DNA of 64,000 nucleotides. Source: Polytrichum commune (Eukaryota > Streptophyta > Polytrichopsida > Polytrichales > Polytrichaceae). The notes below the pieces were generated by a model, which saw nothing but the letters and a program-made list of their open reading frames with translations, was not told the DNA's origin and did not search any database. Position numbers and translations under genes: made by a program. The stretch's first letter is position 1, and each line of letters begins with the position of its first letter. This document shows positions 1 to 10,183 of the stretch, piece after piece. Where the stretch lies: positions 6,510,001 to 6,574,000 of the forward strand of contig OX485804.1 of assembly GCA_950295325.1 (NCBI GenBank). The letters are read 5' to 3'.

Positions 1-840
1 CAGAAAATGACAGCTGCAAAACAAAAAGAAAATCTGTAGTTGTATAGTGACTGTAGATCAGGGTGGTCAAAAGAACCGCAATGGGAAAACGATTGTGGTT
101 TTTTTTCGCATAGTTTTCTACTACCCACTAAATAGGATATTTAGTGTTTGATACATTAAATACAAATGCATAAATTAAATATCAATAACCCTATGAAAGT
201 AAGTAACATTAAATGTAGAATCAAACACTAAATATCATTTATGATAATATGTGGAAGTTACATGTTTGAATTTAGTGTTAGTAAGGATATAAAAATAAAT
301 AACAATGATAAACAGAGAATTCCAACATATCTTCTAGCAAATCTTCTAACACTTATTATCAAAGAATTGAAAATTAGTATTGAGCAAGGTAGGGTGGTAA
401 CAACATTAAAGATAATCAAACACTAAATATCCTATTTAGTGTAGTGACAACACAAGGTACATGTCACATGTAAATTACATTGAACCACTCATTTTTTTTT
501 GTAAAAATTGTTGTGAGAAGATTTGCAAGCCACATCTTCGAAACATATAACGAGAAGGCAGGACAAGTTAAGCCCAAGAGAAGACAAGAGAATGGTCAAA
601 CTTGATTTTTTTTCAAAACTGCCCTTTTTGGGCATGTATTAAAAAAAATCTGCATCTTCACTTTTTGGTGCATGGTCATTCTTCTTGGTCCACATTTGGC
701 TTACACCTAGTGAGGGGCCCAAAGATTTCAAAATTCATTTTTTAAGAAGTCGGACCATGGAAGTCGGACCATGAACTCAGACCATTGACAAAGGCCATCT
801 TCCATGGTCCGACGTCATGGTCCATAGCGTAAACTGGCCC
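1..840 (-). mobile_element. PIF/Harbinger-like DNA element, truncated by the window edge
   Basis: This stretch is the reverse complement of most of the element at 14443-15552. The match covers the terminal repeat, the iterated subterminal GTCGGACCATGG motifs, the poly-A/T-rich middle and the GGTTCTTTTGACCA segment. Its right end at 840 reads CCATAGCGTAAACTGGCCC, which pairs with the GGGCCGGTTTACACTATGG end of the other copy. The far end lies before base 1. It is longer than the matching part of the other copy because it keeps a full nested MITE (126-441). No coding capacity is visible, so it is probably non-autonomous. Family assignment rests on the TIR style and the 3 bp target duplication of the intact copy. 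Confidence 0.75.
126..441. mobile_element. CACTAAATA-type MITE nested in the Harbinger-like element
   Basis: The left end reads CACTAAATAGGATATTTAGT and the right end is its exact reverse complement. Each end is itself nearly palindromic. The matching extends beyond the palindrome into GTGTTTGAT on both sides. An internal AATTAGTATTGAGCAAG motif is shared with the copy at 36948-37321. In the sister Harbinger copy most of this MITE has been deleted, leaving 14845 to about 14940. There is no coding content. Confidence 0.7.
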
Positions 841-858
841 TGAAAACATACTCTTAAC

Positions 859-1300
859 ATGGATGTTCACTTTGTAAATAGAAACAGAGGCCTCTACAAC
901 CCCACAATATCCCAACACTACATTAAGGAAATTTACGACAATAGCCTCAAAAAACTAGCTAGAGGGAAAACCCCCGGCCATGACAACATTCTAAATGAAA
1001 TCTTTAAAGCACTCCCACCTCTCTTCCTTGATTGCTTTAGCTTTTTTTCCACCAATGTTACCAACAGGAAAACATCCCCTCAAACACACCAAGACCATCC
1101 TCCTACATAAAAAAAATGACACCCTTCTAGTTTCCAACTACAAAGCTATAGCCTTAGCCAACAATATCTATAAACTATACACCAACACACCTCACAAACT
1201 TCACTGAAAAACACAAAATCCTCCACTTTAACCAAGAAGGATTCCAACTGCAAAGAAATACTACAAGACAACTTCAAATGATAACAAAAGAAACACGTCC
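859..1300 (+). pseudogene. LINE (non-LTR retrotransposon) reverse transcriptase fragment
   Basis: This is a short piece of a non-LTR retrotransposon reverse transcriptase, the enzyme that copies LINE RNA into DNA at the target site. Frame 1 encodes LARGKTPGHDNILNEIFKAL, matching the K-x-PG-x-D-x-I-x-E-x-x-K block. After a frame change near 1000-1080, frame 2 encodes TILLHKKNDTLLVSNYKAIA followed by LANNIYKLYT, the family's L-x-x-K-K-x-D-x-x-x-x-x-NYRPIAL block. Further on, a QEGF motif and a TRQLQMIT string continue the RT palm region. No YxDD catalytic motif, endonuclease or 3' end is present. The piece abuts the copia gag remnant near 1290. It is a dead fragment. Confidence 0.75.
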
Positions 1301-1337
1301 TTACACCTTGCTGTGAAGGTGGATCGCCCACTTTGCT

Positions 1338-1604
1338 TTAACGCGACACCATCACCGCATCTTTGCCTTGGGGTTCCTTCTCTTTGCGCTTCGATATCTC
1401 GTGCATAAGATGTGCCGTCATGTTTTTCATTGTCAATTCCTTCATCAACATCATCTCCAAAGCAATGATAAAGTACTCGAAGAACACCGGCAAACTCTTG
1501 AATAAAGTCATGACGATCTTTTCATCCTGCATGGGTACCTCCAAACACGCGAATTGATTCGCAAGCACTTTAACCTTGTTGACGCAATCCAACAAGTCAC
1601 TCAA
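1338..1604 (-). pseudogene. Ty1/copia gag fragment (UBN2-type)
   Basis: This 88-codon open stretch encodes part of a plant copia Gag, the structural protein of the retrotransposon particle. It has the family strings LLDCVNKVKVLANQ, EKIVMTLFKSLP and HEISKRKEKEPQG. These match the gag of the element at 53743-54000 almost residue for residue in the conserved parts. Beyond the stop at about 1338 the same frame continues as SKVGDPPSQQGVRTC, the region just before the zinc knuckle. The knuckle itself is missing. The start of gag is also missing, replaced by leader-like repeats. It is non-functional. Confidence 0.8.
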
Positions 1605-3110
1605 ATCACTATAATAAGATCTCCTTCACCTCAAATGTGCCTTACACTCTCAAATATCTCAAGCTAGATCTTTTCCACCTCAAGTGAAGTCCTAAAACAC
1701 TCAAATCACTCAAACAAGATTTCTTTCACCTCAAACGTGCCTCACATTCTCAAATACCTCAAAACATATCCTCTTTACTTGCAGAGAATTCCTAATACAC
1801 TCAAATCACTCAAACAAGATATTCTTCTCCTCAAATGATTCACTTATCCTTCAAATGTTTTTTCCAACACTCAAATCATTCAAAACATTCATATATGCTC
1901 CTCTTGAACTCAAATAATGAGCCTATCTCTCAAGTTAGCATTTCAACACTTAAATGGCCCAAGTCATATCATTTCAAACTCCAAATGAACCTTCTTGCTT
2001 TCCAATTTTTGTGTTGTACTCCAATTTACTCAAATAAGGTACATTTCAACTCAAAAATACTCTTGTAGTATCAAATGGGCTTTTAGACTCTCAAATCATT
2101 CAATTTAAATCTAATACACCACAAATAAAATCTCTTGCTTTCAAATATGCCTTAAAACTATTAAAGCACTCAAGTTATATATTTTTTTCATTCAAACGAA
2201 TGTATGTTTTTTCTCAAATGTATCTTTCGCATTCTTCAATCACTTAAGTCAACTGCTCTTGATCTCAAATCACATTCAATTCACTTATGTAAGCTTTCCC
2301 ACTCTCAAGGCACTCAAACAACACTTCTTTCAACTTAAAACCACGGGGGGATCACTCCATTGTCAAGTTGAACACCACGTGCGACCAAAAAAAATCTTCT
2401 TTTGGTAAGTTGCACCACCAAAATGGGTCAAAATTTTATCAATTTTTTTTCATGAGTAGATATACACAGTACCTATGACATAGTTAAAAGTGGTAACTAA
2501 ATTTGATGATTTGTTTTTTTCATAAAATATACCGTTTCTAACTAGAATGACACAGAATTGAACTAAAACAATTACTAAAAAAATAAAGATGACTAAAAAT
2601 TTCAAAAAAATATACAAAATATACTATCAATGGTTATGTATATGTAGAAAAAATATCATAAATTTTAAAATTATATATGGCATGTAATATAGGGGTAGCA
2701 AACTTTGTCCGCACATGGTGTCAACTTGACAATGAAGTGACCTCCCCGTGCTTAAAATACCTTTAATAGTTTCAAACAAACCCTTCAACACTCAAGTATT
2801 ACAAATAAGCCTTTAAACCCTCAAAACATTCAAGTAAGATGGTTTTGAACTCTAAACACCTCCAAACCTCTCAAGTAAGTCATGAGTCACTCAAAACATT
2901 CAAGTCATACGTGTACTTTTGAAGTCTAAACAACTCCAAACCTCTCAAATAAGCTACTTAACACTCAAAACACTTAAGCCATATGCTTTTGAGTTTTAAA
3001 CACCTCCAAACCTCTTAAATAAGCCCTTAAACATTTACAACACTCAAGTCAGATGTTACTGAAGTCTAACCACCTTTGAAGCTATCAAATAAGCTTCTTG
3101 ATATTTTTTT
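1605..3110 (-). repeat. Degenerate tandem repeats of the copia leader
   Basis: The plus strand shows many copies of CACTCAAATCACTCAAACAAGA-like strings, and at 2829-3090 a roughly 70 bp unit containing CTCCAAACCTCTCAAATAAGC recurs about four times. These are the reverse complement of the TTTGAATGATTTGAGTG repeats upstream of gag in the second copia element. The array is interrupted by a DNA element at 2342-2750. No reading frame is supported. Confidence 0.7.
2342..2750. mobile_element. 409 bp non-autonomous DNA element (hAT-like by target duplication)
   Basis: The ends are inverted repeats of about 34 bp. The left begins CACGGGGGGATCACTCCATT and the right reverse complement begins CACGGGGAGGTCACTTCATT. 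Both continue into GTCAAGTTGA and CACC, with three substitutions and one indel. The flanks are CTTAAAAC on the left and CTTAAAAT on the right, a probable 8 bp target duplication with one change. It sits within copia leader repeats, so it inserted after them. The interior is AT-rich and non-coding. Superfamily is tentative: 8 bp suggests hAT. Confidence 0.7.
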
Positions 3111-3275
3111 GCATCAAACATACATTTAAGCAAATGCAAAACACAACGAAACACTTACAACAACCAAATGCACCCACGGACACCTCCAATCACTGAAGCT
3201 CCAAAGCGCCAACCCCTTAAGATCCATTCTGCAACCTCAAAGCAATAAAATCTCTAGGCTTTTCCCTTGCATGCG

Positions 3276-5165
3276 TGTGAGCCCAATTAGGTGCCCACAT
3301 TTCAATTTAACCTTAAAAAGATGTTAAGACCTTAGAATTTGCAATTATTTTGATTTAGTGAAAAGACAAAAAGGATTAAGCTCCAAAGTTGTGATTGAGT
3401 TGTGATTAAGGGTGTGAATTAGGAGCAAGTAGGTGAAGAAAAGACCAAAAGAAAAAAGTTAAGTGTGTATTAGGTGTCAAAGGAGTTAAAGGCCGCGGGT
3501 GCATGAGGCTAAGGGATTTTGGAAGGGCCAACCACGTGAAGGGGGTTAGCTGACAAGCCGTTAGGTTTCGGGAGGGGGTCTCTGGATCTCTGAAGGCGAC
3601 CCTCACACTCTCTCTCTCTCGGAATTCGGTTGCGGCTGAGGCTGTGCGGGCACGGTGAAGCCCTGCTGGCGGGGGGACTGCTGGAGAATGCGGCAGTGGG
3701 TGAAAAAGAGGCGGAGAAGCTACCGAGTTGTAACTCCCTCTTGGCCTCAGGGATGGCGCGAGAGGCAACAACCAGGAGGTCGAGGAAGGATAGAGGGTGC
3801 GAGAGAAGCGTGTGCATGAGAGAGGGGTAGGCTCACGTCCTGTTGGAGGTTCGGAGGGGGGCAACTGCAGAAAGCAGCTCAAGAGAAAGAAAATCAAGCT
3901 CAGGACGGGTGCAATGAAGCTCGAGGAACCGGGAAGCCTAGATTGGCGAAGTGGAAGAGACATCATGAGGAATGCGGAGCAATCAAAGTTGTAAGCGGAA
4001 GAAATCGCAGACGGGGTGCTGTCCGAGTTCGGCGAAGTGTCATCCTCCGCTAGTCAAAACTAAAGTCAAAATCAAGAAAGGTAGGGGAGACTACAGGTGA
4101 CGAAAGGAAGAACTACAGTCGCCTTCGATTACCCTCTTTCTGCTGAAATCAAAGCCAAGTGCCCATAGCCCAACAACTCGCACAACCAGTGGAGGAGTAA
4201 ATTAAAGGTAAGGAATCTGGAAGTGAGGAGGAGTGATGTGAGTGGTGTTGCCTGAGAGCAAGGAGAAACATTGGAGGCTGATTAAACAACCACCAGCACG
4301 CAAGTAACCAAACAAGTGAAGAAGTGGGCAAGCATATGTGAAGGCGGCACATCAGCGGAAGGGCAATCTTGGTTCAATTGTGCCCGAGGGTGAATTCGCA
4401 GGGGTTATACTGAAGGCTCGATCAGGGCATTGCTAAGGTGATAGTCGCAGGAAGGCAAGGCCTTGGCGTAAGGCAGCCGACTAGTTGCAGTCTGTCTAAT
4501 TGTGGCAGGGATTCCAACATCGGGGAGGAGAGGCTTTCTGTGGGGGAAGTCTGGAAGGAAGGGAGCTTGCCGAGGTGTAAGCACGTGATTGTTCTAGCTG
4601 CTGGAGAAGGTTGCGGGCTGCCTAATTGAACATAGAGGAGGCAACCACCGGAAGGAAGAAACTGCCAGTAATTATGAAGGAACATGGAAGGGTGCCGAGC
4701 CTGGACAGGGGGTGAGCCGGATTAATACCACAAATGGAAGTTAAATTTCTATTAGCCTAGGGATTAGTGATTGTAAGTGTGAAGTGCTAATTAGGAGATT
4801 AGCTGGGTGTTGATTAGGTGGGTAGGTGGGATGATCAATGGGCATGGGCAAACCAACTACATGATTTGGTGTTGCTTAATGCCATTAGGAGATAGCTCAG
4901 GATTAGTTAGTTAGCTCATTGTTGTAGGTTGGAGACTTGAGAGTAGATGTTGATGTTCATTGGGTGATTGTGTTTGACAATGACTACAAGGGGAGAGAGT
5001 ATTTCTAAATACTTGTGACCTTGTGCTCTTTGAATAAAAGTTGGAAGTTTGATGTTTATATTGTGGGAGCATTGGGCACCGAGTTCCAAGGGCCAAGTAA
5101 GGTTAATCAAGTACATGTAAGGCATAGGCTTCCACCCGGACTACGACGCATAAGGGTGGAGGTTT
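3276..5165. other. 1.9 kb unrelated segment inside the copia leader
   Basis: Copia homology runs up to about 3270 and resumes at about 5165 (GGGCCTATAACC, beside the LTR). The sister copy has only about 30 bp between these points. The segment differs in composition: 3500-4700 is notably G-rich on the plus strand and includes a (CT)n run at 3606-3620. I found no terminal repeats, no convincing protein match and no intron structure. It could be a captured genomic segment, or an ancestral leader lost from the other copy. Confidence 0.5.
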
Positions 5166-5193
5166 AGGGCTGACAATGCGTGGGCCTATAACC

Positions 5194-5453
5194 TATTGGA
5201 TCTCAATAGGACTAGAGATGAGATTGCACAAGCATATACACATACACAAAGGCATATGAACTATGCTTGGAGTGAAATGGTCATCGTCACCCCTTGCCTT
5301 GCTCTTCATTGCTCATTTTCATCTTGGTTCATACAAACAATATGGGATAACTCTTCACCCACTACGGACCAACCTTGTAGGCTCATTACAACCTTATATC
5401 TTCTAGTATTACATTTTTATGACTACGAGCAATCTAATGCTCCACCTCCAACA
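5194..5453 (-). repeat. Copia LTR (about 260 bp)
   Basis: The reverse complement begins TGTTGGAGGTGGAGCATTAG, a typical copia LTR start. It continues with the GATTGCTCGTAGTC, AACAATATGGGAT-complement and TGCAATCTCATCTC blocks seen in the LTRs at 52142 and 56853, and ends near CCAATA. Directly downstream on the minus strand is GGTTATAGGCC. The same sequence follows the 5' LTR of the second element as GGTTATGGGCC, so it is the expected primer-binding neighbourhood. Confidence 0.8.
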
Positions 5454-5819
5454 TGCTTAAGCCCAAAAACTCTAAAAGCCGACTACCATAGCTTCCTAGT
5501 AGGTTCGGCACCCAAGTCCCTAATAATTAATTAAAGTGGGCATATGTGGTTCGGCAGTTTAAAATTTGATATTAGAAAATTCGGCATTTTTTTAAATATA
5601 TATAATGTAATTTAGGCATTCATCCCAAGAAGCCGTTGAAATATTACGGATGATTTTTTTTTCTTCATCCATGGTGGCGGCTGGCTCTACTATAAACCCT
5701 TTGCCCTAATCTTTTCTAATTTTATTCTCTCTTTGGCTTTGATTTTGCTTTGTTTGGCTTTACTTTTCTTTTGTATTTCAGAGTGTTTTTGCTTGAGTTT
5801 ATACTTTGCAAGAGTGAAA

Positions 5820-7641
5820 ATGGCAAGGCAAAAGACTTTGGAAAGTATGTTTGCACCAATTATCAAAGAGGAGATGGAAGTGTTTGTGGAGCGTGATTTT
5901 GATACATTGAACACAAGATTGGAGGCAGAGAAAGCCATGGAGAGTGAGGTTGTGAAGCGGTCGGTTGGGAGACCCAAGAAGGATGTTCAGGCTGTCTTAC
6001 TTACACCGAAGGTGGAGAACATTGCAAAACCGACTCCAAATAGGGCTAAGGTTAGAGGAAATTATACAAATTGGTTTTTACCTTCTCTTTGGGGTCCTAT
6101 TCATGCTGCAATGAAACAACACAAAACTACACCTCTACCTTGCACTACTTAAAGCTTAAGTACAAAGAACCAAGAAAGAGCTGTAGTGTTTATGATTCTC
6201 TAAGTAGAGGAACTCTATGGGATTGGTTCACTTCTACTGGAGAGTTAAGAGACGGTGCCAAAACAAGAATTGACAATGAAACACCATTTTGTGAAAGTTC
6301 TCAACATCGTTACGTTCTTTCAAACTTTCCAATTCTTCAAGAAGAGATTATCGAAATGTTACAAGCCCATCGAGATGTTGGACAACCCTTGTTTGCATCC
6401 TTAATTCGAAATAGAATTAGAAGTCTTATTCGCAAAAGGGAGCCTAGCTTACTTGAAGGAGAGGGTCCAACTGATTTTAAGGTTAGTTTAGCATGGACAC
6501 GTGATTTTGTTCGATGCAATTTAAATTGGAGCTACAGAGCTACTACGGGCGCTGCAAGGAAACTGCCAAGCGATTGGGAGGGACAAGGGTTAAAAATGGT
6601 GCAAAGAGTAGCTTATCTTGTGAAAACTCACTCTCTCTCACCACAACTTGTTGTCAATACAGATCAAACAGGCATTCACCTTGTCCCTACTGGTGGCACT
6701 CATACATGGGCACAAAAAGGGTCTAAATATGTTTTAGTGCATGGAGTAGAAGATAAGAGGCAGATTACCGTTTTCGTATCATCATCAGCAGTTGGCAACC
6801 TTCTTCCCTTTCAACTTGTCTTCACAGGCTTGACACAAAGAAATTTGCCTCCTCGAAATACAGGAAGAGTAGCATGTGAAGAAGCTGGATGGCATCTCAC
6901 ATGCACAAACAACCATTGGTCGAACATGACAACTTGCCAAGAGTTTGTTGAGAAGATTCTACAACCTTATAGAGAACATCAAATAGAGATTTTGAACATT
7001 GGCAAAGAGACTAGGTTGGTTTGGTTGATAGATTGTTGGAGTGTGTACAAATCAAAGAATTTATCTTGTGGGTAAAAGAAAATCATCCACAAATCCTTCT
7101 CATTTTTGTGCCTGTGAATTGTACTAGCATTTTTCAACCAGCAGATGTTATTTTACAAAGACCATTCAAGCATGCATTTAGACAAGAGTTTGATACTTAC
7201 ACCTCATATGACATTGGCAAGCAACTTGAAAACAAAGCAGCCACGGATGTGAACATTGACATTAAAATGTCAACATTAAAACCCTTACTTTGTGGCTGGT
7301 TGTTCAAGGCGTGAGCACATGTGAACAAACCTGAAATGATCAAAATTGGATGGTCTCAATGTGGGCTGCTACAAGCATTTGATCCAACATTTCAAGTACA
7401 AGTAATGGACGAAAACATGAAGATACCACTATTTGATGCAGATTCAAATGTACTACAAAACGAGATCATTGAAAAAAAAGATGACATTGACACAGATGAG
7501 AGCATTAAAAAAGTAATGGAAAGTTCATTAGCAAAGGTTGATGAGATTGCAACATCAAACAAAAGTTCAAGCATCTCCACTCTAAAGAGCAAAGCTCGCA
7601 AGAGGTATGTTCCTGCAACACAAACCATGAAATTTCATTAG
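5820..7641 (+). pseudogene. Pogo/Tigger-type (Tc1/mariner superfamily) DDE transposase, broken
   Basis: This encodes a cut-and-paste transposase of the DDE_1 type in three pieces. From the ATG at 5820 an N-terminal part carries an AT-hook-like GRPKKD motif. After a frame change at about 6115-6150 the DNA-binding region and catalytic core follow. The first Asp lies in VVNTDQTG (codon 6662), followed by HTWAQKGSKYV, and the second Asp in LIDCWSVYKS (codon 7031). A second frame change near 7045-7060 leads to IFVPVNCTSIFQPAD with the third Asp at 7144, about 36-37 residues after the second. A TGA at 7312 interrupts the C-terminal tail, which runs to 7641. All three acidic residues survive but the gene cannot make one protein. 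Terminal repeats were not found. Confidence 0.85.
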
Positions 7642-8559
7642 AACTACTGTATTTTGATTTTTCATGATATTAAGGAAATAATCAAATGCAGAAAAAACGT
7701 TTGTCAATTTTAATGATGAGTTGCTTATTTACCGTAACAGACTTGTCCCAAACGTGGAGGAAAGTCCAACAAAAATGAAACTTCGAGGTAGCTCTTCCTG
7801 TCCTTGATTGCTAGCTGCAAATGTCCTCTTCAATTGTGCTTTTCATTCACTTTAGAATCACGACCCAGATGCACATGCAACAAGAGCAACCGGCCGCAAC
7901 ATCTTCCACTGCAACAACAAACACCACAATTCAAAATGCACCGTACAAGATATAAGCCCAAGAATTTACACACCACAGGCTCTTCTTCCCACATTCCCTA
8001 ACACTGTATCCTACAGTATGCGTGATCATAACAGTTTACACAAGCAGAAACGACATGAAGAAACTATCAAGCGAATGATACCTGGTGGCAAGCCTGCAGC
8101 AGACTCGGATCCCTTATCCCTTGCCCGCTTCAAAATATGCTTGAAGCTATTCTCAGACAGCATGCACAAAGAGGAAGGAAATTAAACCACCGGAAGAAAT
8201 GAGGAGACCATAGAACACCTCCCTCTTATCCTCATCGAGTGACTCGGCTTCATTCAATTCTCAAGCTTCAACCTCCGCCAAGCCTCCAGAATGTCAGTTG
8301 ACAGGCTCTGCCGATTACAGGCTGCCAAGTTGACAGCTCATGCCAAGTTACTGTTCTCATTGAATTCCTCTATGTTTGCCATGTGATGTAGTGCGTGTGA
8401 CTTCAAGATACTTTATTTTATTTTATTTTAGAGTTTGATCCAGTTGTGACTTAAAGATGCTTATTGTTTTTTCAATACCGTAGCTTCCAATGACTATAGG
8501 AGTTGCTCTAAGATGTGTTGAAGTTCATAACTTTCAATCAATAAATAGGAAAAACTGGC
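7642..8559. other. No gene recognised
   Basis: This is ordinary mixed sequence downstream of the transposase. The only notable feature is a short TTTTATTTTA run near 8410-8430. No long ORF, no protein homology and no repeated structure was seen. Confidence 0.5.
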
Positions 8560-9330
8560 AGTTAGCTATAGGCAAAGTGATTAAATTTGGGAAATAACCG
8601 GTTTAGGTTGTGGAAATAACCGGTTCCATTTGGATATGGGAGGGTTGACTTGAGTGGGAGGTGGATATTTAAAAAACCCCCAAGGGTTTAAGTCAGATTT
8701 CATCTAGGTCAATTTGAAACCTTATGAATACCGGCCGATCCCCGAGGGTAGTGGTGGATATCAACTAGCCATCATGTGGGTAGCTAGGCCAAAGGGGTCT
8801 CTAGCCCATGGCACCATTTTGGCATTATGAACTTCTCTTCTAAAACAATGTGAGTTCTCTCTCTCTCTATCTCTTTCTCTAGGTTTTGCTTTGGTAGTTG
8901 CTAGAGTATAGATTTATTTGTAATATCTTTAACTCATCACATAGCTTGTTAGCTCCTCTTAGACTCTAACCTTCTTAGGCTCTTACCTTGTAGTAAGCTC
9001 AGCTGCACTTTGCAGTTTGGTTTATTGTTGGTTGGTTGGATACTTGCTCAGCTTGTTGGTCTGCTACCTTCTCAGCTCCGTTATTATAAGGTTCACTACT
9101 CTAAGGTTGCTTGCTCCAAGCTCGGCTCAACTACTGTAAGGTCCGCTACTCTGAGGTTGCTTGCTCCGACCTTGGCTTGCTTGTTGTGAGATTATTTGGA
9201 TGATTATGAAGGCCTAGGGGCTCAGTTTGGGATTTCGGTGGCAAATCTTTGTGGTAGGCAGTGGTGGCGGCTTGTTGGGCTTTGGAAGTGGTGGCCTAGA
9301 GCGTAAAGCAATTTTACATCAAGTGGTTTT
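8560..9330. repeat. Dispersed ccggtt-rich repeat trace and a short tandem duplication
   Basis: Bases 8560-8640 carry GGCAGTTAG and two GAAATAACCGGTT strings like those in the repeats at 34530-34755 and 39238-39465. At 9088 and 9138 an approximately 50 bp unit (AAGGTTCACTACTC / AAGGTCCGCTACTC, followed by GAGGTTGCTTGCTCC-like sequence) is duplicated. A (CT)n run lies at 8853-8880. A perfect 7 bp hairpin, CAAGTGG-TTTTTG-CCACTTG, ends near 9338. No gene is visible. Confidence 0.45.
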
Positions 9331-9960
9331 TGCCACTTGAGGTAGATTTTCAAAAAAAATGTTATTTTATTTTATTTTATTTTGTGGGTTTCTTCTTCTT
9401 CTTCTTCTTCTTTTGCTTTGTTGCTACACCTATTTGTTGTCATTGTTGTTTGTTATTGGTTATTATTATTTGTTGTTGATGTTGTTTGTTGGTTTTTGTT
9501 GTTGTTATTGTTGGTCATTGTTGTTTTTGTTGTTAATTTTTTTTGTTGTTGTTGATGTTGTTGTTTGGAGTTGTTGCCAGTCTTTAACTATGATAATTTT
9601 TTTCATTGTTGTATGTTATTTTTGTTGTTGATTTTTTGGTTTTATTGTTGTTAGTTTTCTTGGTAGTTGTTTTTTTTTTCTTGGTTGTACTTCTTATTAT
9701 TATTTTTGTTGTTGCTAGTTTAAAGTTGCTGGATTTTTTGTTGTAGATTTAGGTTTTGATGTTGTTCATTCTTATTAGTGTTTTTAAGAATTTGTATCTT
9801 TGTTAATGTGTTTTTGTTTATTGTTGGACCTTGATTATTGTTGTTGGTCCTTTGTTATTGTTGTTTTGTTGTTGTTGGTGGTTCCAACTTTTTGAGGCTA
9901 GTCTTGCTAGTATTCTTGATGTATAATGTTGATCTTTCAATTTTGCTATTATTTTGTCTA
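9331..9960. repeat. T/G-rich low-complexity tract (TTG/TTA/TTC repeats)
   Basis: The stretch is dominated by imperfect TTG, TTC and TTTTA repeats, for example a run of TTC units at 9391-9412. Open frames here encode only Leu/Val/Phe/Cys strings and are composition artefacts. Confidence 0.75.
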
Positions 9961-10183
9961 TGTTGGATGTGCATCCATATGGCTAATTATCAATGTTTGT
10001 TTCAAATATGAAGATCATTTACTTTTGAATAGTTTAGTGTTTTACAGTTGGATATTCATTGTTTAATTTTATGAATGTGTTTAGGGTGTAACAACACATT
10101 TAATGTTTGTCTTGTTGATATACTAAAAGTTTTAGCACTTGTTGTTTTTAACAATATGACAAAAAGACAAAGATGCCTTCGAT

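Larger units (their letters stand above)
1290..5453 (-). mobile_element. Ty1/copia retrotransposon remnant (LTR, leader and partial gag)
   Basis: Reading on the minus strand, this contains in order an LTR (5194-5453), a leader with long degenerate tandem repeats (about 3270-1605) and the middle of gag (1604-1338). Each part matches the better preserved element at 52142-57120 in the same order. Pol and the second LTR are absent. Gag homology stops near 1290 beside the LINE fragment. Two extra blocks interrupt it relative to the sister copy: a 409 bp DNA element at 2342-2750 and a 1.9 kb segment at about 3276-5165. Confidence 0.8.

Noticed and set aside
9359-9631. 90-residue plus-strand open frame rich in Leu, Val, Phe and Cys, like a membrane protein.
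   Set aside because: It is a translation of TTG/TTC/TTTTA low-complexity DNA.
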